From assembly GCA_041648895.1 (NCBI GenBank), contig JBAZOB010000006.1, positions 1 through 53,742 of the forward strand: 53,742 nt of DNA. Reading direction: 5' to 3'. Shown piece by piece: positions 42,304 to 50,331 of this stretch. This DNA comes from JBAZOB01 sp041648895. Its GTDB lineage: Bacteria > Patescibacteriota > JAHJAL01. The notes under the pieces were generated by a model that saw only the letters and a program-made list of their open reading frames with translations, made no database searches and had not been told where the DNA came from. Every line of letters starts with the position of its first letter. Within the stretch, counting starts at the first letter, position 1. The position numbers and the translations under genes were made by a program.

Positions 42304-43536
42304 ATGGATCTTCTTTCTCTCATAAAAATCGCTTTAATTGCCCTGGGCAAAAACAAAGTTCGTTCAACCTTGACCACTTTGGGAATTATTATTGGCATTT
42401 TTTCCGTCATTACCCTCATGGCTTTAGGCAAAGGCGTCGAAAACTACATTGTCGACCAAGTCGCCAACCTGGGCGGTACCAATCTGATCGCCATTTTACC
42501 GGGCAAGAGCGATAGTGAGTTCTCTGCTCCCCCCAGTCAACAAGGACAAACCATCACTTCTTTAACCTACGGCGACGCTCAGGCCATCACCAACTCACCA
42601 ATTACTCAACATGTAAGAATAGTTTCCGCGGAAATCCGAGGTCAATTCAACGCCACTTCCCCATATTACGAAATTGAAGCCATTGTCATCGGTACCGACC
42701 CCAACTATTTTGATATTAGAAACACCAAAATCACCGCCGGCACAAATTTTACCGCCAACGATATTGACGGCGTAGCCGACGTAGCCATTATTGGCCCCAA
42801 AATTGCCACTCTTCTTTTTCCCAACCAAGACCCGCTTGGTCAAATCGTTAAAGTCAACCAAATGAATTTCCGCATAATTGGAGTCACCGAAGCCAAAGGC
42901 ATTGAAGATGGTCAAGACAAAGATAAATTTATTTACCTGCCCGTTACCACCGCCCAAAAAAAACTACTTGGCGTCAATTATTTATTCACTGCCTACGCCA
43001 GTGCCATTGATAAACAAAGTATTCCTATTGCCAAAGAAGAAATCGCTTCCGTCCTCCGCGATCGTCACAATATCGATGACCCCAGCCAAGACGATTTTAC
43101 CCTCTTTGACACCGAACAAGCTCTATCCATGCTCTCGGACATCACTGACATTTTATCCATTCTACTGGCGGCCATCGCCGCTATTTCCCTAATCGTGGGG
43201 GGAATAGGCATTATGAATATCATGCTCGTTTCCGTCAAAGAACGAACCAGAGAAATTGGCCTGCGCAAAGCCCTCGGCGCCACCCGTTTCGATATCTTAT
43301 TACAATTTATCATTGAAGCCGTCATCCTCACTCTATTGGGAGGGATCATTGGCTTAATTATGGGCTATATTGTCACAATTTTAGTCGACCTATTTAGCAC
43401 TTTCCGACCGGAAATCACCCTCAGTTCAGTTTTGCTCGCCCTCGGCGTTTCCTCAATTTTCGGGCTGGTTTTCGGTCTCTACCCCGCCAACCAAGCCTCC
43501 CAATTTGACCCCATCGAAGCCCTTCGCTATGAATAA
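42304..43536 (+). CDS. MacB-type ABC permease 2
   Basis: A 410-aa paralogue of the preceding gene with the same layout: N-terminal helix with LTTLGIIIGIFSVITLM, a MacB core domain and a C-terminal FtsX domain with VGGIGIMNIMLVSVKERTREI and LRKALGATRFD. The tandem pair may form a heterodimer served by the single ATPase at 40093-40812. The end of both proteins (YPANQAS..DPIEALRYE type) is nearly the same, pointing to duplication. Confidence 0.93.
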   Translation: MDLLSLIKIALIALGKNKVRSTLTTLGIIIGIFSVITLMALGKGVENYIVDQVANLGGTNLIAILPGKSDSEFSAPPSQQGQTITSLTYGDAQAITNSPITQHVRIVSAEIRGQFNATSPYYEIEAIVIGTDPNYFDIRNTKITAGTNFTANDIDGVADVAIIGPKIATLLFPNQDPLGQIVKVNQMNFRIIGVTEAKGIEDGQDKDKFIYLPVTTAQKKLLGVNYLFTAYASAIDKQSIPIAKEEIASVLRDRHNIDDPSQDDFTLFDTEQALSMLSDITDILSILLAAIAAISLIVGGIGIMNIMLVSVKERTREIGLRKALGATRFDILLQFIIEAVILTLLGGIIGLIMGYIVTILVDLFSTFRPEITLSSVLLALGVSSIFGLVFGLYPANQASQFDPIEALRYE

Positions 43537-43607
43537 TTGTCACCAGCATCTTTGCCTAAAAAAGAAAATTATGAAAGAATATAAATAGAATTTTATTCAC
43601 CTTTCAT

Positions 43608-44804
43608 ATGATCACCCTTACCTATATTCTTTCTTTTTTCGCCACTTTCTTAATTCTCATCCACCTTTCCGCCACCGTCTACACCATTTTTTACCAGAAA
43701 TATCTTTATCCCCGTCAAATCAGAGCCAGGTATAACCATAATTATTTTCCTTCCGTCGGTGTTATCGTGGCCATCAAAAATATCCCGCCTGATTTTGACA
43801 CCAATTTTTCCTCGCTACTAAAACAAGACTATCCCAATTATGAGATAATTTTTGCCGTGGAAAGCCAAACCGACCCAGCTTACCAGTATATCCAACCATA
43901 TTTAACCCAACACCCCCATCTCAAACTTATTGTCTCCACGCTGGCCACCAGATGCTGCCAAAAAAATCAGAATCTGATCGCCGCCGTTGAGCAAAGTAAT
44001 AAACCAGAAGTATATATCTTTGCCGATGACGACAGCGCCCTTAACAATCAATGGATTAGAGAACTTATCACTCCCTTATCTGATCCTCGTATCACCGCCA
44101 CCTCCACCTATTTTTGGCCATATTCTTCCCGCGCTAATTTGACCGAATTAATTCATGTCTACATGAATATCTACACCTACACTCTTTACTGCTTCTGCTC
44201 ATCATTTCTCAGTACTCCTCTCTTATGGGCCGGATCAATCGCCATTCGCCGCCAGGTTTTTGAAAAATTAGAAATAAAAAAATACTGGCAAACCAATATT
44301 TCCGATGACACCTACCTCTCCAAAATACTCTCCACTCACCGCCACAAAACTGTCTTCGTCACCACCGCCATCAGCCAAAACAATGCTCCCATCAATAAAA
44401 TTTCCGACATTACCAACTGGTACACCCGTCAACTAATGTATTTCAAACTCCATCGTAAACGAATTTGGTACACGGCCACCGGCGCCATCTTTTGGTCTCT
44501 TTTTTCCATCTACGCCTGGGCCCTTTTTTCCATTCCGCTCTACCTTTTTTACCCTGACAGTAGCTACTTAGCTCTAGTGGCCATCCCGATTGCCTATTTT
44601 ATCTTCGATTCACTCATTACCAGTCTTTTCCTTTCCTTGGGACCGATCAATCAACCCATGAAATTAATCGTCATGACGCCATTGATCCGCATTATTCAAT
44701 TAATCGCCTACGCCCGCACCTTTTGGCGTACCAAATTTACCTGGAGCGGCATCCACTATCAATTTGATTCCCGCGGCCGCGTCATCAATATAAACCGGAA
44801 ATAA
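43608..44804 (+). CDS. Family 2 (GT21-like) glycosyltransferase
   Basis: A 398-aa membrane glycosyltransferase. An N-terminal helix (about 3-25) is followed by the catalytic domain with VGVIVAIKNIPPDFD, the metal-binding FADDDSALNNQW near 142 and ISDDTYLSKIL, then RQLMYFKLHRKRIW in the position of the QxxRW motif. Two or three C-terminal helices follow (about 295-380). The arrangement resembles ceramide-glucosyltransferase-like or cellulose-synthase-like processive enzymes. The acceptor is unknown. The gene sits between the efflux permeases and glgP. Confidence 0.8.
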   Translation: MITLTYILSFFATFLILIHLSATVYTIFYQKYLYPRQIRARYNHNYFPSVGVIVAIKNIPPDFDTNFSSLLKQDYPNYEIIFAVESQTDPAYQYIQPYLTQHPHLKLIVSTLATRCCQKNQNLIAAVEQSNKPEVYIFADDDSALNNQWIRELITPLSDPRITATSTYFWPYSSRANLTELIHVYMNIYTYTLYCFCSSFLSTPLLWAGSIAIRRQVFEKLEIKKYWQTNISDDTYLSKILSTHRHKTVFVTTAISQNNAPINKISDITNWYTRQLMYFKLHRKRIWYTATGAIFWSLFSIYAWALFSIPLYLFYPDSSYLALVAIPIAYFIFDSLITSLFLSLGPINQPMKLIVMTPLIRIIQLIAYARTFWRTKFTWSGIHYQFDSRGRVININRK

Positions 44805-44809
44805 AAAAT

Positions 44810-46495
44810 ATGGACCAAACTAAATACAAAATCGCCTATTTCACCATGGAAATCGGCATCAGAAACTCCATCCCCACCTATTCCGGCGGACTGGGAGTCT
44901 TGGCCGGCGACACTATCAAATCTTGCGCCGACCTGGAAATTCCCCTCATTGCCATTACCATGCTCAATGAACACGGCTATTTCTTTCAACAAATAACCAG
45001 AGATGGCAGTCAAACCGCTCAACCTACCAACTGGGCCATCAACGATTATCTCGAACTAACCCCCGCCCAAGCCACCATCAGCATTCAAGACCGCCAAATC
45101 CATATCCAAGTTTGGCAATATATTGTCAAAGGCGAAACTGGCTTTGAAATCCCGGTCTATTTCCTCGATACCAATATTGCCTCCAATAATGAATTTGATC
45201 GACACCTGACCAGCCACCTCTACAAAGGAGGCGATTTGGAATACCGCCTTAGTCAAGAAATGGTCCTGGGCATTGGCGGTTATGAAATCATCAAAAAACT
45301 TGGGTTTGCCAATATCAATAAATACCATATGAATGAAGGCCATTCCGCTTTATTGACCCTCAAGCTCAATCAGGATCTTAGTCACTCTTCCACCATGAAT
45401 TGTGCTAACACCAAACCATATTGTATCTTCACCACCCACACTCCGGTCGCCGCCGGCCATGACCAGTTCCCGATCGATATGGCCAACCGCTTTCTATCTC
45501 ACTACACCGACCATATTCCCGAAGAAGTGATCCAGAATAATATGTTTCAAATGACTCAATTGGCCCTCCATTCCTCCGGCTATACCAACGCCGTCAGCAA
45601 AAAACATAGTCAGGTGGCCAACAATATGTTCCCCGGATTCAATATTCATAGCATCACCAACGGTATTCATCCCAAGTCTTGGGTTTCCGCTCCCTTTGCC
45701 AAATTATTCGATAAATACGCTCCCGAGTGGCGCGTCAAACCCGCCACCCTAACCAATATTAGTCAAGCCACCGACAGCGAAATTAGCGACGCCCACTATA
45801 TTAGTAAAAAGAAATTAATCGACTTTACCAACCAATTGAGCAATGTTGGTATGGACAATGATTTCTTCACTATTTGTTTTGGCCGCCGCATTACCGCCTA
45901 CAAACGCCCCGACTTGATCCTCCAAAATCCGGAAAGAATCGCGCAAATCAACAACATCCGCCCTATTCAAATTATCTATGCCGGCAAAGCCCATCCCAGC
46001 GACATGGAAGGACAAGCCATTATCAAACGCATCAATCAAATTAAAAACGATTTTAAAAACGATATCAAAATTGCCTACCTGGAAAACTACAACATCAAAG
46101 TGGCAAAACTCATGACCCAAGGCGGGGACATTTGGCTCAATAATCCTATTCCTGGCCAAGAAGCCTCCGGCACTTCCGGCATGAAAGCCGCCATCAATGG
46201 GGTACCATCTTTAAGTACTCTCGATGGCTGGTGGGAAGAAGGCTGGCAAGAAGAAATTACCGGTTGGGCCATCAACAACCCGGAAGAAAAAATTGACCAA
46301 TACACTCAGGACGAACTCAGACAAAGACACGCCGATACTATCTATGAAAAACTGGAAAAACACATCGTGCCCAATTTCTATAACAATCAGGCCCTTTGGC
46401 TAAGCGTCATGCGCAACGCCATCGTCAAAAATGGCACCTACTTTAACTCCCACCGTATGGTCCAAGAATACTGGGAACAAGCCTGGTCGAAATAG
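44810..46495 (+). CDS. glgP: Alpha-glucan (glycogen/maltodextrin) phosphorylase
   Basis: GT35 enzyme that releases glucose-1-phosphate from alpha-1,4-glucan using pyridoxal phosphate. The N-terminus YFTMEIGIRNSIPTYSGGLG, then FTTHTPVAAGHDQF, SITNGIHPKSWVS, FGRRITAYKRPDL and the PLP-site region GTSGMKAAINGVPSLSTLDG are all typical. At 561 aa it belongs to the short phosphorylase group. It complements glgA in this window. It is followed by a bidirectional terminator. Confidence 0.94.
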   Translation: MDQTKYKIAYFTMEIGIRNSIPTYSGGLGVLAGDTIKSCADLEIPLIAITMLNEHGYFFQQITRDGSQTAQPTNWAINDYLELTPAQATISIQDRQIHIQVWQYIVKGETGFEIPVYFLDTNIASNNEFDRHLTSHLYKGGDLEYRLSQEMVLGIGGYEIIKKLGFANINKYHMNEGHSALLTLKLNQDLSHSSTMNCANTKPYCIFTTHTPVAAGHDQFPIDMANRFLSHYTDHIPEEVIQNNMFQMTQLALHSSGYTNAVSKKHSQVANNMFPGFNIHSITNGIHPKSWVSAPFAKLFDKYAPEWRVKPATLTNISQATDSEISDAHYISKKKLIDFTNQLSNVGMDNDFFTICFGRRITAYKRPDLILQNPERIAQINNIRPIQIIYAGKAHPSDMEGQAIIKRINQIKNDFKNDIKIAYLENYNIKVAKLMTQGGDIWLNNPIPGQEASGTSGMKAAINGVPSLSTLDGWWEEGWQEEITGWAINNPEEKIDQYTQDELRQRHADTIYEKLEKHIVPNFYNNQALWLSVMRNAIVKNGTYFNSHRMVQEYWEQAWSK

Positions 46496-46513
46496 TTATT
46501 AATTATTCATTTA

Positions 46514-46543
46514 AAAAAGACACGAACCACATCGTGTCTTTTT
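46514..46543 (+). terminator. Bidirectional terminator between glgP and the lipoprotein gene
   Basis: AAAAAGACACGA pairs with TCGTGTCTTTTT. A-run on one side and T-run on the other serve both convergent genes. Confidence 0.88.
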
Positions 46544-46564
46544 ATTAAACTATAGATCCAAGTA

Positions 46565-47059
46565 TTAAATAACTCCCAATCCCAGTTCGGCATCAATATG
46601 TCCGCCACCGACTTTATCCCAAATTCGGGCTTTCCAGGTATACTGTTCACCACTTACCAGCGGATCGCCAATCAGTAAGCTGACAAACATGGCACTGGCT
46701 TCCTCCGGTGTAACGCCTGATTCCGAATATTGGGCAAATAAATCATCTTCACTAAACAATTCCTGGCCGTCCGCGTCATACACCACCATCGCCGCACCCG
46801 GGAAAACCTTGCCATCAACTTCTTCAAAATAATCCACCCCGTCAAAATTCATAAATACTTCTGTGCCCAAGTCAAAAACATTTTCCGTCGTCTCCTGATC
46901 ATTAACCGTCAAATAAGCACTCTCATAAACCAAACCATCATTGGTCACCTGCAAGCCACTCAATAAATCTTTCTGTACTCCCTTACCAAAATTCCATTCA
47001 CAACCCACCAAGACCAGCAGTAAAAACACCGTCAAACCCAAAGCCGCTTTTTTAAACAT
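46565..47059 (-). CDS. Small lipoprotein
   Basis: A 164-aa lipoprotein. I chose the ATG at 47059 because TAAGGAGA lies just before it; a longer frame starts at 47086. Residues 1-20 are a lipoprotein signal (MFKKAALGLTVFLLLVLVGC) with the lipobox LVGC. The mature part is a single beta-rich domain (LTVNDQETTENVFDLGTEVFM, AMVVYDADGQELF) ending with YTWKARIWDK. No catalytic motif is seen; probably a surface-anchored binding protein of unknown role. Confidence 0.7.
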   Translation of the reverse strand: MFKKAALGLTVFLLLVLVGCEWNFGKGVQKDLLSGLQVTNDGLVYESAYLTVNDQETTENVFDLGTEVFMNFDGVDYFEEVDGKVFPGAAMVVYDADGQELFSEDDLFAQYSESGVTPEEASAMFVSLLIGDPLVSGEQYTWKARIWDKVGGGHIDAELGLGVI

Positions 47060-47092
47060 AATTCTCCTTAAAAAAATAATATACACACCTTA

Positions 47093-47098
47093 ATTATA
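47093..47098 (-). promoter_or_regulatory. -10 element of the lipoprotein gene
   Basis: Consensus TATAAT on the - strand, with TTAATT 17 bases upstream as a weak -35. Confidence 0.45.
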
Positions 47099-47137
47099 CA
47101 ATGAATATTGCCAACAATTAACTCACCCAGCAAACAA

Positions 47138-47856
47138 TTATCTATCTTCCTCGTTCATGTCATTCATCATTTCATTTGTAAACGCCGCCTGAAAAATATC
47201 TGGATTATCAGTAATACCCGGATCATATTTCCCAAAAAACTTCTTCCTGAATTCACGCATTTTAAACTCTTCCGGATCCATTTGTTTACGGGTTATTTCA
47301 AACAATTTGGCCAACATATTTATTTCACTTTTAATAATACTCTCTTTATAATCCTTCCCATCTTTCACAATATTTACCGGATATGGAAGAGGAAGTGACC
47401 ACCCGGGTAAATCCGACCGGGAAAAATACTTTTCAAATTCTTCTCCTCGATCACAAAATCAATCGCGTAGGTGGAAGTTAGCAGGCGATAAGAATTTGAT
47501 TGGATAACTGCGATTAATTTTTCTAAAGTATCGCGATCCCGATCAATATCTTTTAAGTCCTTAATTACCTTGTTTATCGAGCTAACAACATAAGAATCTT
47601 TATCATCCTTATTTGTTAAGTATCCCGAAATAAATTTCTGTTTCGCCAATACTTGAAATTTTGCTAAACGCATGAAAGATTTATCAAACTCTCGACCGAC
47701 ATTAATATCTTTAGCTAAGTACAAAGTGGAAACATCAATATCGTAGTCAATTTCTTCCAAGCTCCATGAATCAATATCCATAATAGCCTGGCGCAAACCA
47801 TCAAATTTATCCAGTTCAACCTTATTATCGGGTTGATTACTTTCTTCAATGCCCAT
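47138..47856 (-). pseudogene. Frameshifted hypothetical gene
   Basis: Two adjacent frames look like one gene broken by a single-base shift. The 5' part (47856 down to 47374) gives a 160-aa helical, charged protein that ends abruptly in GGHFLFHIR. The 3' part (47368 down to 47138) ends in MNDMNEEDR. Reading the -1 frame from about 47443 joins them as EFEKYFSRSDLPGWSLPLP, then YPVNIVKDGKDYKESI, with no stop. No canonical slippery heptamer is seen, so a one-base deletion or sequencing error is likelier than programmed shifting. Family unrecognised; acidic, soluble, largely helical. Confidence 0.55.
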
Positions 47857-47927
47857 AAATATTGTCTTTTATTAATTAATCTAACAATTATTACCCAACC
47901 GCTAAAATCTCCGGCCGTGAACCACAA

Positions 47928-47956
47928 TTGGGCGCGCAGCAGCGCGCCCCTACAAT
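47928..47956. repeat. Small palindrome at the zinc-ribbon 2 stop
   Basis: GGGCGCGC (47930-47937) and GCGCGCCC (47942-47949). On the - strand the TAG in TTGTAGGGGC is the stop codon of the zinc-ribbon protein. Confidence 0.85.
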
Positions 47957-49728
47957 AATGATTTCTGATAACAATCGGCGCAATAAACCTTCTCCGGTCG
48001 GTCGGGCGCGTAGGTCGTCTCAAACATATTGTTACACCTTCCCCCATGTGTACATTCCCCACTTAATCCTTGATCCTTGATACTTGAAACTTGATCCTTG
48101 CCACTTGATCCTTGCCCCTCACACATGCACTGCCTCTTCCATAATCGATATGGGTTCTTGTAGCTCATTCGCTCGACATGTCGTTGATCCGGGCTGCGGC
48201 GGGGAATGGGAATGTGGTATTTGATATAAAAAGCTAATTCCGGACTTGTTATTCGATATGGTTTACCCGTCACTTCGCATCGTAATACACCATTTAAAAG
48301 ATCGTTGGCTTTATTTACATCCACATAAACACCAGTATCCTGTGGTTTATACCACGGACCATTATAACCACTCTCCGGATCATAATCACTCCATTTATAA
48401 CCCTGGGCAATAGCCATTTCCTTCGACATGGGCATATTTTCACTGGCCAAAGTCTCGTTATAACCAAAAGGAGATAAAAACGACGGAAAAAACTGACCAT
48501 ATTCACCACGATTAATCATATCCAATTTAATCTGCGCCACCAACTCCTCATAATCTTCCTTAGAATACTGCTTGTTCAATATACAATATTTCTTATTCCG
48601 CAAACTTACACTACCAAATACATATTCACATCCCATACATACCAAAGAATATTCCACAAACTTACCATTGAATCCCGACAAAAATGAACATTTCAAATTG
48701 TAGCCAGTGATCGTCCCCAAACAGTTATAAAGCAAACTGGAATCAAATCCACACGTATGACAATCATATGAATCTTTTAAACTCATAGGCGCATCATAAC
48801 AATATCGACACCCCTCCGACGCATTAACCGCAAAACAGTGTGTGCAATTCTTGGAACCAAATACCAAGTCACCGCTACAATCTTCACTCCCGCCAAAAAA
48901 TCCAAAACGAACAATAATATTGTCTTTTAACCGTAAAAATTCCTGCTTCATCTGTTCCCATTGCCAATTTTTCTTAAACTCTTCAAACTCTTCCTTGCTT
49001 ACTTGCTCATTTCTAATGTAATACTGCTTATTCCGCAAATTGGTACACAAAATACAATTTTGACAATTATCTAATTTAATTGAAAAATGACAATCGGAAC
49101 ATCCAGTCGCCCCCCACAAATATATACAATTATAATTTCCACCTCCCATACCAGTTTCATAGCATCCCTCGCATTTCTGCAGCTCCATACAATCCACACA
49201 TTCCCGACAATCAGTCAGGTAGCGTCCAAAGTAACAATCTTCATTGTTAGTCGCGACTGAAATAAGATAACAATTTTTATTACCCGAACCATGGTTCAAA
49301 TACTCGCTATTTTCATTGTTTACCGAATTTAAGCTCACCAGAGGGACTTTGTGTAATAAATCATGATACTGATCAAAAAAACTCCGATCTGGATCATATT
49401 CCTGCCCATAATCCAATGGATCCCAATTATCGCTATACCAATAATCCTTGTCATAAACCTTATATGGCTTATCAGGAGAATAAATTGAAATTATTTCTTT
49501 GCCAGTTACATCACACTTTCGCTTGTACAATTTACGTTCATTTCGCCAAGCCATCTTTCGACGCATACTACATTCCGGACACACCGTGGGTACCGGCACA
49601 ATTAATTTTTTGAAAAATTCTAGATCAGCCTGCTCAATCGGCCATTTGTTATGACAAACACCACATTCTCGTTCATGGGGTGTTTGTTGATTTAATTGAT
49701 CTAGGATCTTTTGGTCGGCCTGGTCCAT
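47950..49728 (-). CDS. Cys-rich multi-zinc-ribbon protein (paralogue 2)
   Basis: A 592-aa paralogue of the 5847-7580 gene. The order of modules is the same: N-terminal zinc finger (C22, C25, C50, C53), RRKMAWRNERKLY, SPDKPYKVY, WYSDNWDPLDYGQ, a chain of NCxNC/CxxC units, two copies of the L.NKKYCILNKQYS..DYEEL-type unit, and a C-terminal Cys module ending YAPDRPEKVYCADCYQK. One C-terminal pair present in paralogue 1 (CPNC) reads SPDQRH here, so a zinc site is lost. A low-complexity insert (GSSGKDQVSSIKDQG) is encoded by a 7-bp repeat array (about 48062-48118). Function unknown. Confidence 0.75.
   Translation of the reverse strand: MDQADQKILDQLNQQTPHERECGVCHNKWPIEQADLEFFKKLIVPVPTVCPECSMRRKMAWRNERKLYKRKCDVTGKEIISIYSPDKPYKVYDKDYWYSDNWDPLDYGQEYDPDRSFFDQYHDLLHKVPLVSLNSVNNENSEYLNHGSGNKNCYLISVATNNEDCYFGRYLTDCRECVDCMELQKCEGCYETGMGGGNYNCIYLWGATGCSDCHFSIKLDNCQNCILCTNLRNKQYYIRNEQVSKEEFEEFKKNWQWEQMKQEFLRLKDNIIVRFGFFGGSEDCSGDLVFGSKNCTHCFAVNASEGCRYCYDAPMSLKDSYDCHTCGFDSSLLYNCLGTITGYNLKCSFLSGFNGKFVEYSLVCMGCEYVFGSVSLRNKKYCILNKQYSKEDYEELVAQIKLDMINRGEYGQFFPSFLSPFGYNETLASENMPMSKEMAIAQGYKWSDYDPESGYNGPWYKPQDTGVYVDVNKANDLLNGVLRCEVTGKPYRITSPELAFYIKYHIPIPRRSPDQRHVERMSYKNPYRLWKRQCMCEGQGSSGKDQVSSIKDQGLSGECTHGGRCNNMFETTYAPDRPEKVYCADCYQKSLL
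48062..48118. repeat. Heptamer tandem repeat inside zinc-ribbon 2
   Basis: About eight units of a 7-mer with consensus TTGATCC on the + strand (variants TTGATAC, TTGAAAC, TTGCCAC). It is translated in frame, between two cysteines of the C-terminal module. Confidence 0.75.
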
Positions 49729-49750
49729 TTTTTACCTCATATTATTTGCC

Positions 49751-49780
49751 TTACGGGCACGCAGCAGCGTGCCCCTACAA
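49751..49780. repeat. Small palindrome upstream of zinc-ribbon 2
   Basis: GGGCACGC (49755-49762) and GCGTGCCC (49767-49774), followed by CCTACAAT. Same family as in tilS and ruvC. Confidence 0.82.
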
Positions 49781-49785
49781 TACAA

Positions 49786-50175
49786 TTATTTTTTTATTAC
49801 GTTCATCCCAAATTTGGTAAATACATCGCTGGCTCGGACTACATCCTTATCTTTAATTAAAAAATGATCGCGGGAATAGGCCGCTATTGGCATGATACTA
49901 ATTTTTTCTTTGGTCAAAGCCGTGGCAATGGTGGCTGTCACCCCAAACACATTCATGGGAAAAACTACATCCAGGGTAAAAATTCGCCAGTCTTTCTCCG
50001 CTTCAATTACGTCAACATGGTCTAATTTATTTTGATCAATCATGACCGTAATTTCATCTTGATCGATTATGTTAACAAATGCTTCTTTAACCGTTTGTTT
50101 GGCTTTGATAATGGCAAATTTTTCCGGCCAGATGTAAACATGGGCACCCTGAAAATATTTTTGCAAATCATTCAT
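49786..50175 (-). CDS. ACT-domain-like protein
   Basis: A 129-aa protein with two ACT-like halves. The first has HVYIWPEKFAIIKAKQTV and VMIDQNKLDHVD. The second has RIFTLDVVFPMNVFGVTATIATAL and ISIMPIAAYSRDHFLIKDKD, recalling the paired ACT/CASTOR-type amino-acid sensor domains. No catalytic domain is attached, so it may be a free-standing ligand sensor. It lies between asnS and zinc-ribbon 2, bounded by small palindromes on both sides. Confidence 0.65.
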   Translation of the reverse strand: MNDLQKYFQGAHVYIWPEKFAIIKAKQTVKEAFVNIIDQDEITVMIDQNKLDHVDVIEAEKDWRIFTLDVVFPMNVFGVTATIATALTKEKISIMPIAAYSRDHFLIKDKDVVRASDVFTKFGMNVIKK

Positions 50176-50205
50176 ATTTTATCATTTAATGGTTTTTTCA
50201 ATACC

Positions 50206-50280
50206 TTGGGCGCGCAGCAGCGCGCCCCTACCCACGATTTTTATCGATTGGGCGGGTTTAAAACCCGCCCCTACAATATT
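50206..50280. repeat. Two adjacent small palindromes
   Basis: First GGGCGCGC/GCGCGCCC (50208-50227), then GGGCGGGTTT with AAACCCGCCC (50250-50270). Each is followed by CCCTAC. They lie upstream of the ACT gene and downstream of asnS. Confidence 0.85.
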
Positions 50281-50331
50281 ATTTAATCGCCCCCACGATT
50301 ATTAATTATTCATTATTAATTATTAATTTTC

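Noticed and set aside
47374..47446. Programmed -1 frameshift
   Set aside because: No canonical X XXY YYZ slippery heptamer or clear downstream pseudoknot is visible; a deletion or sequence error is simpler.
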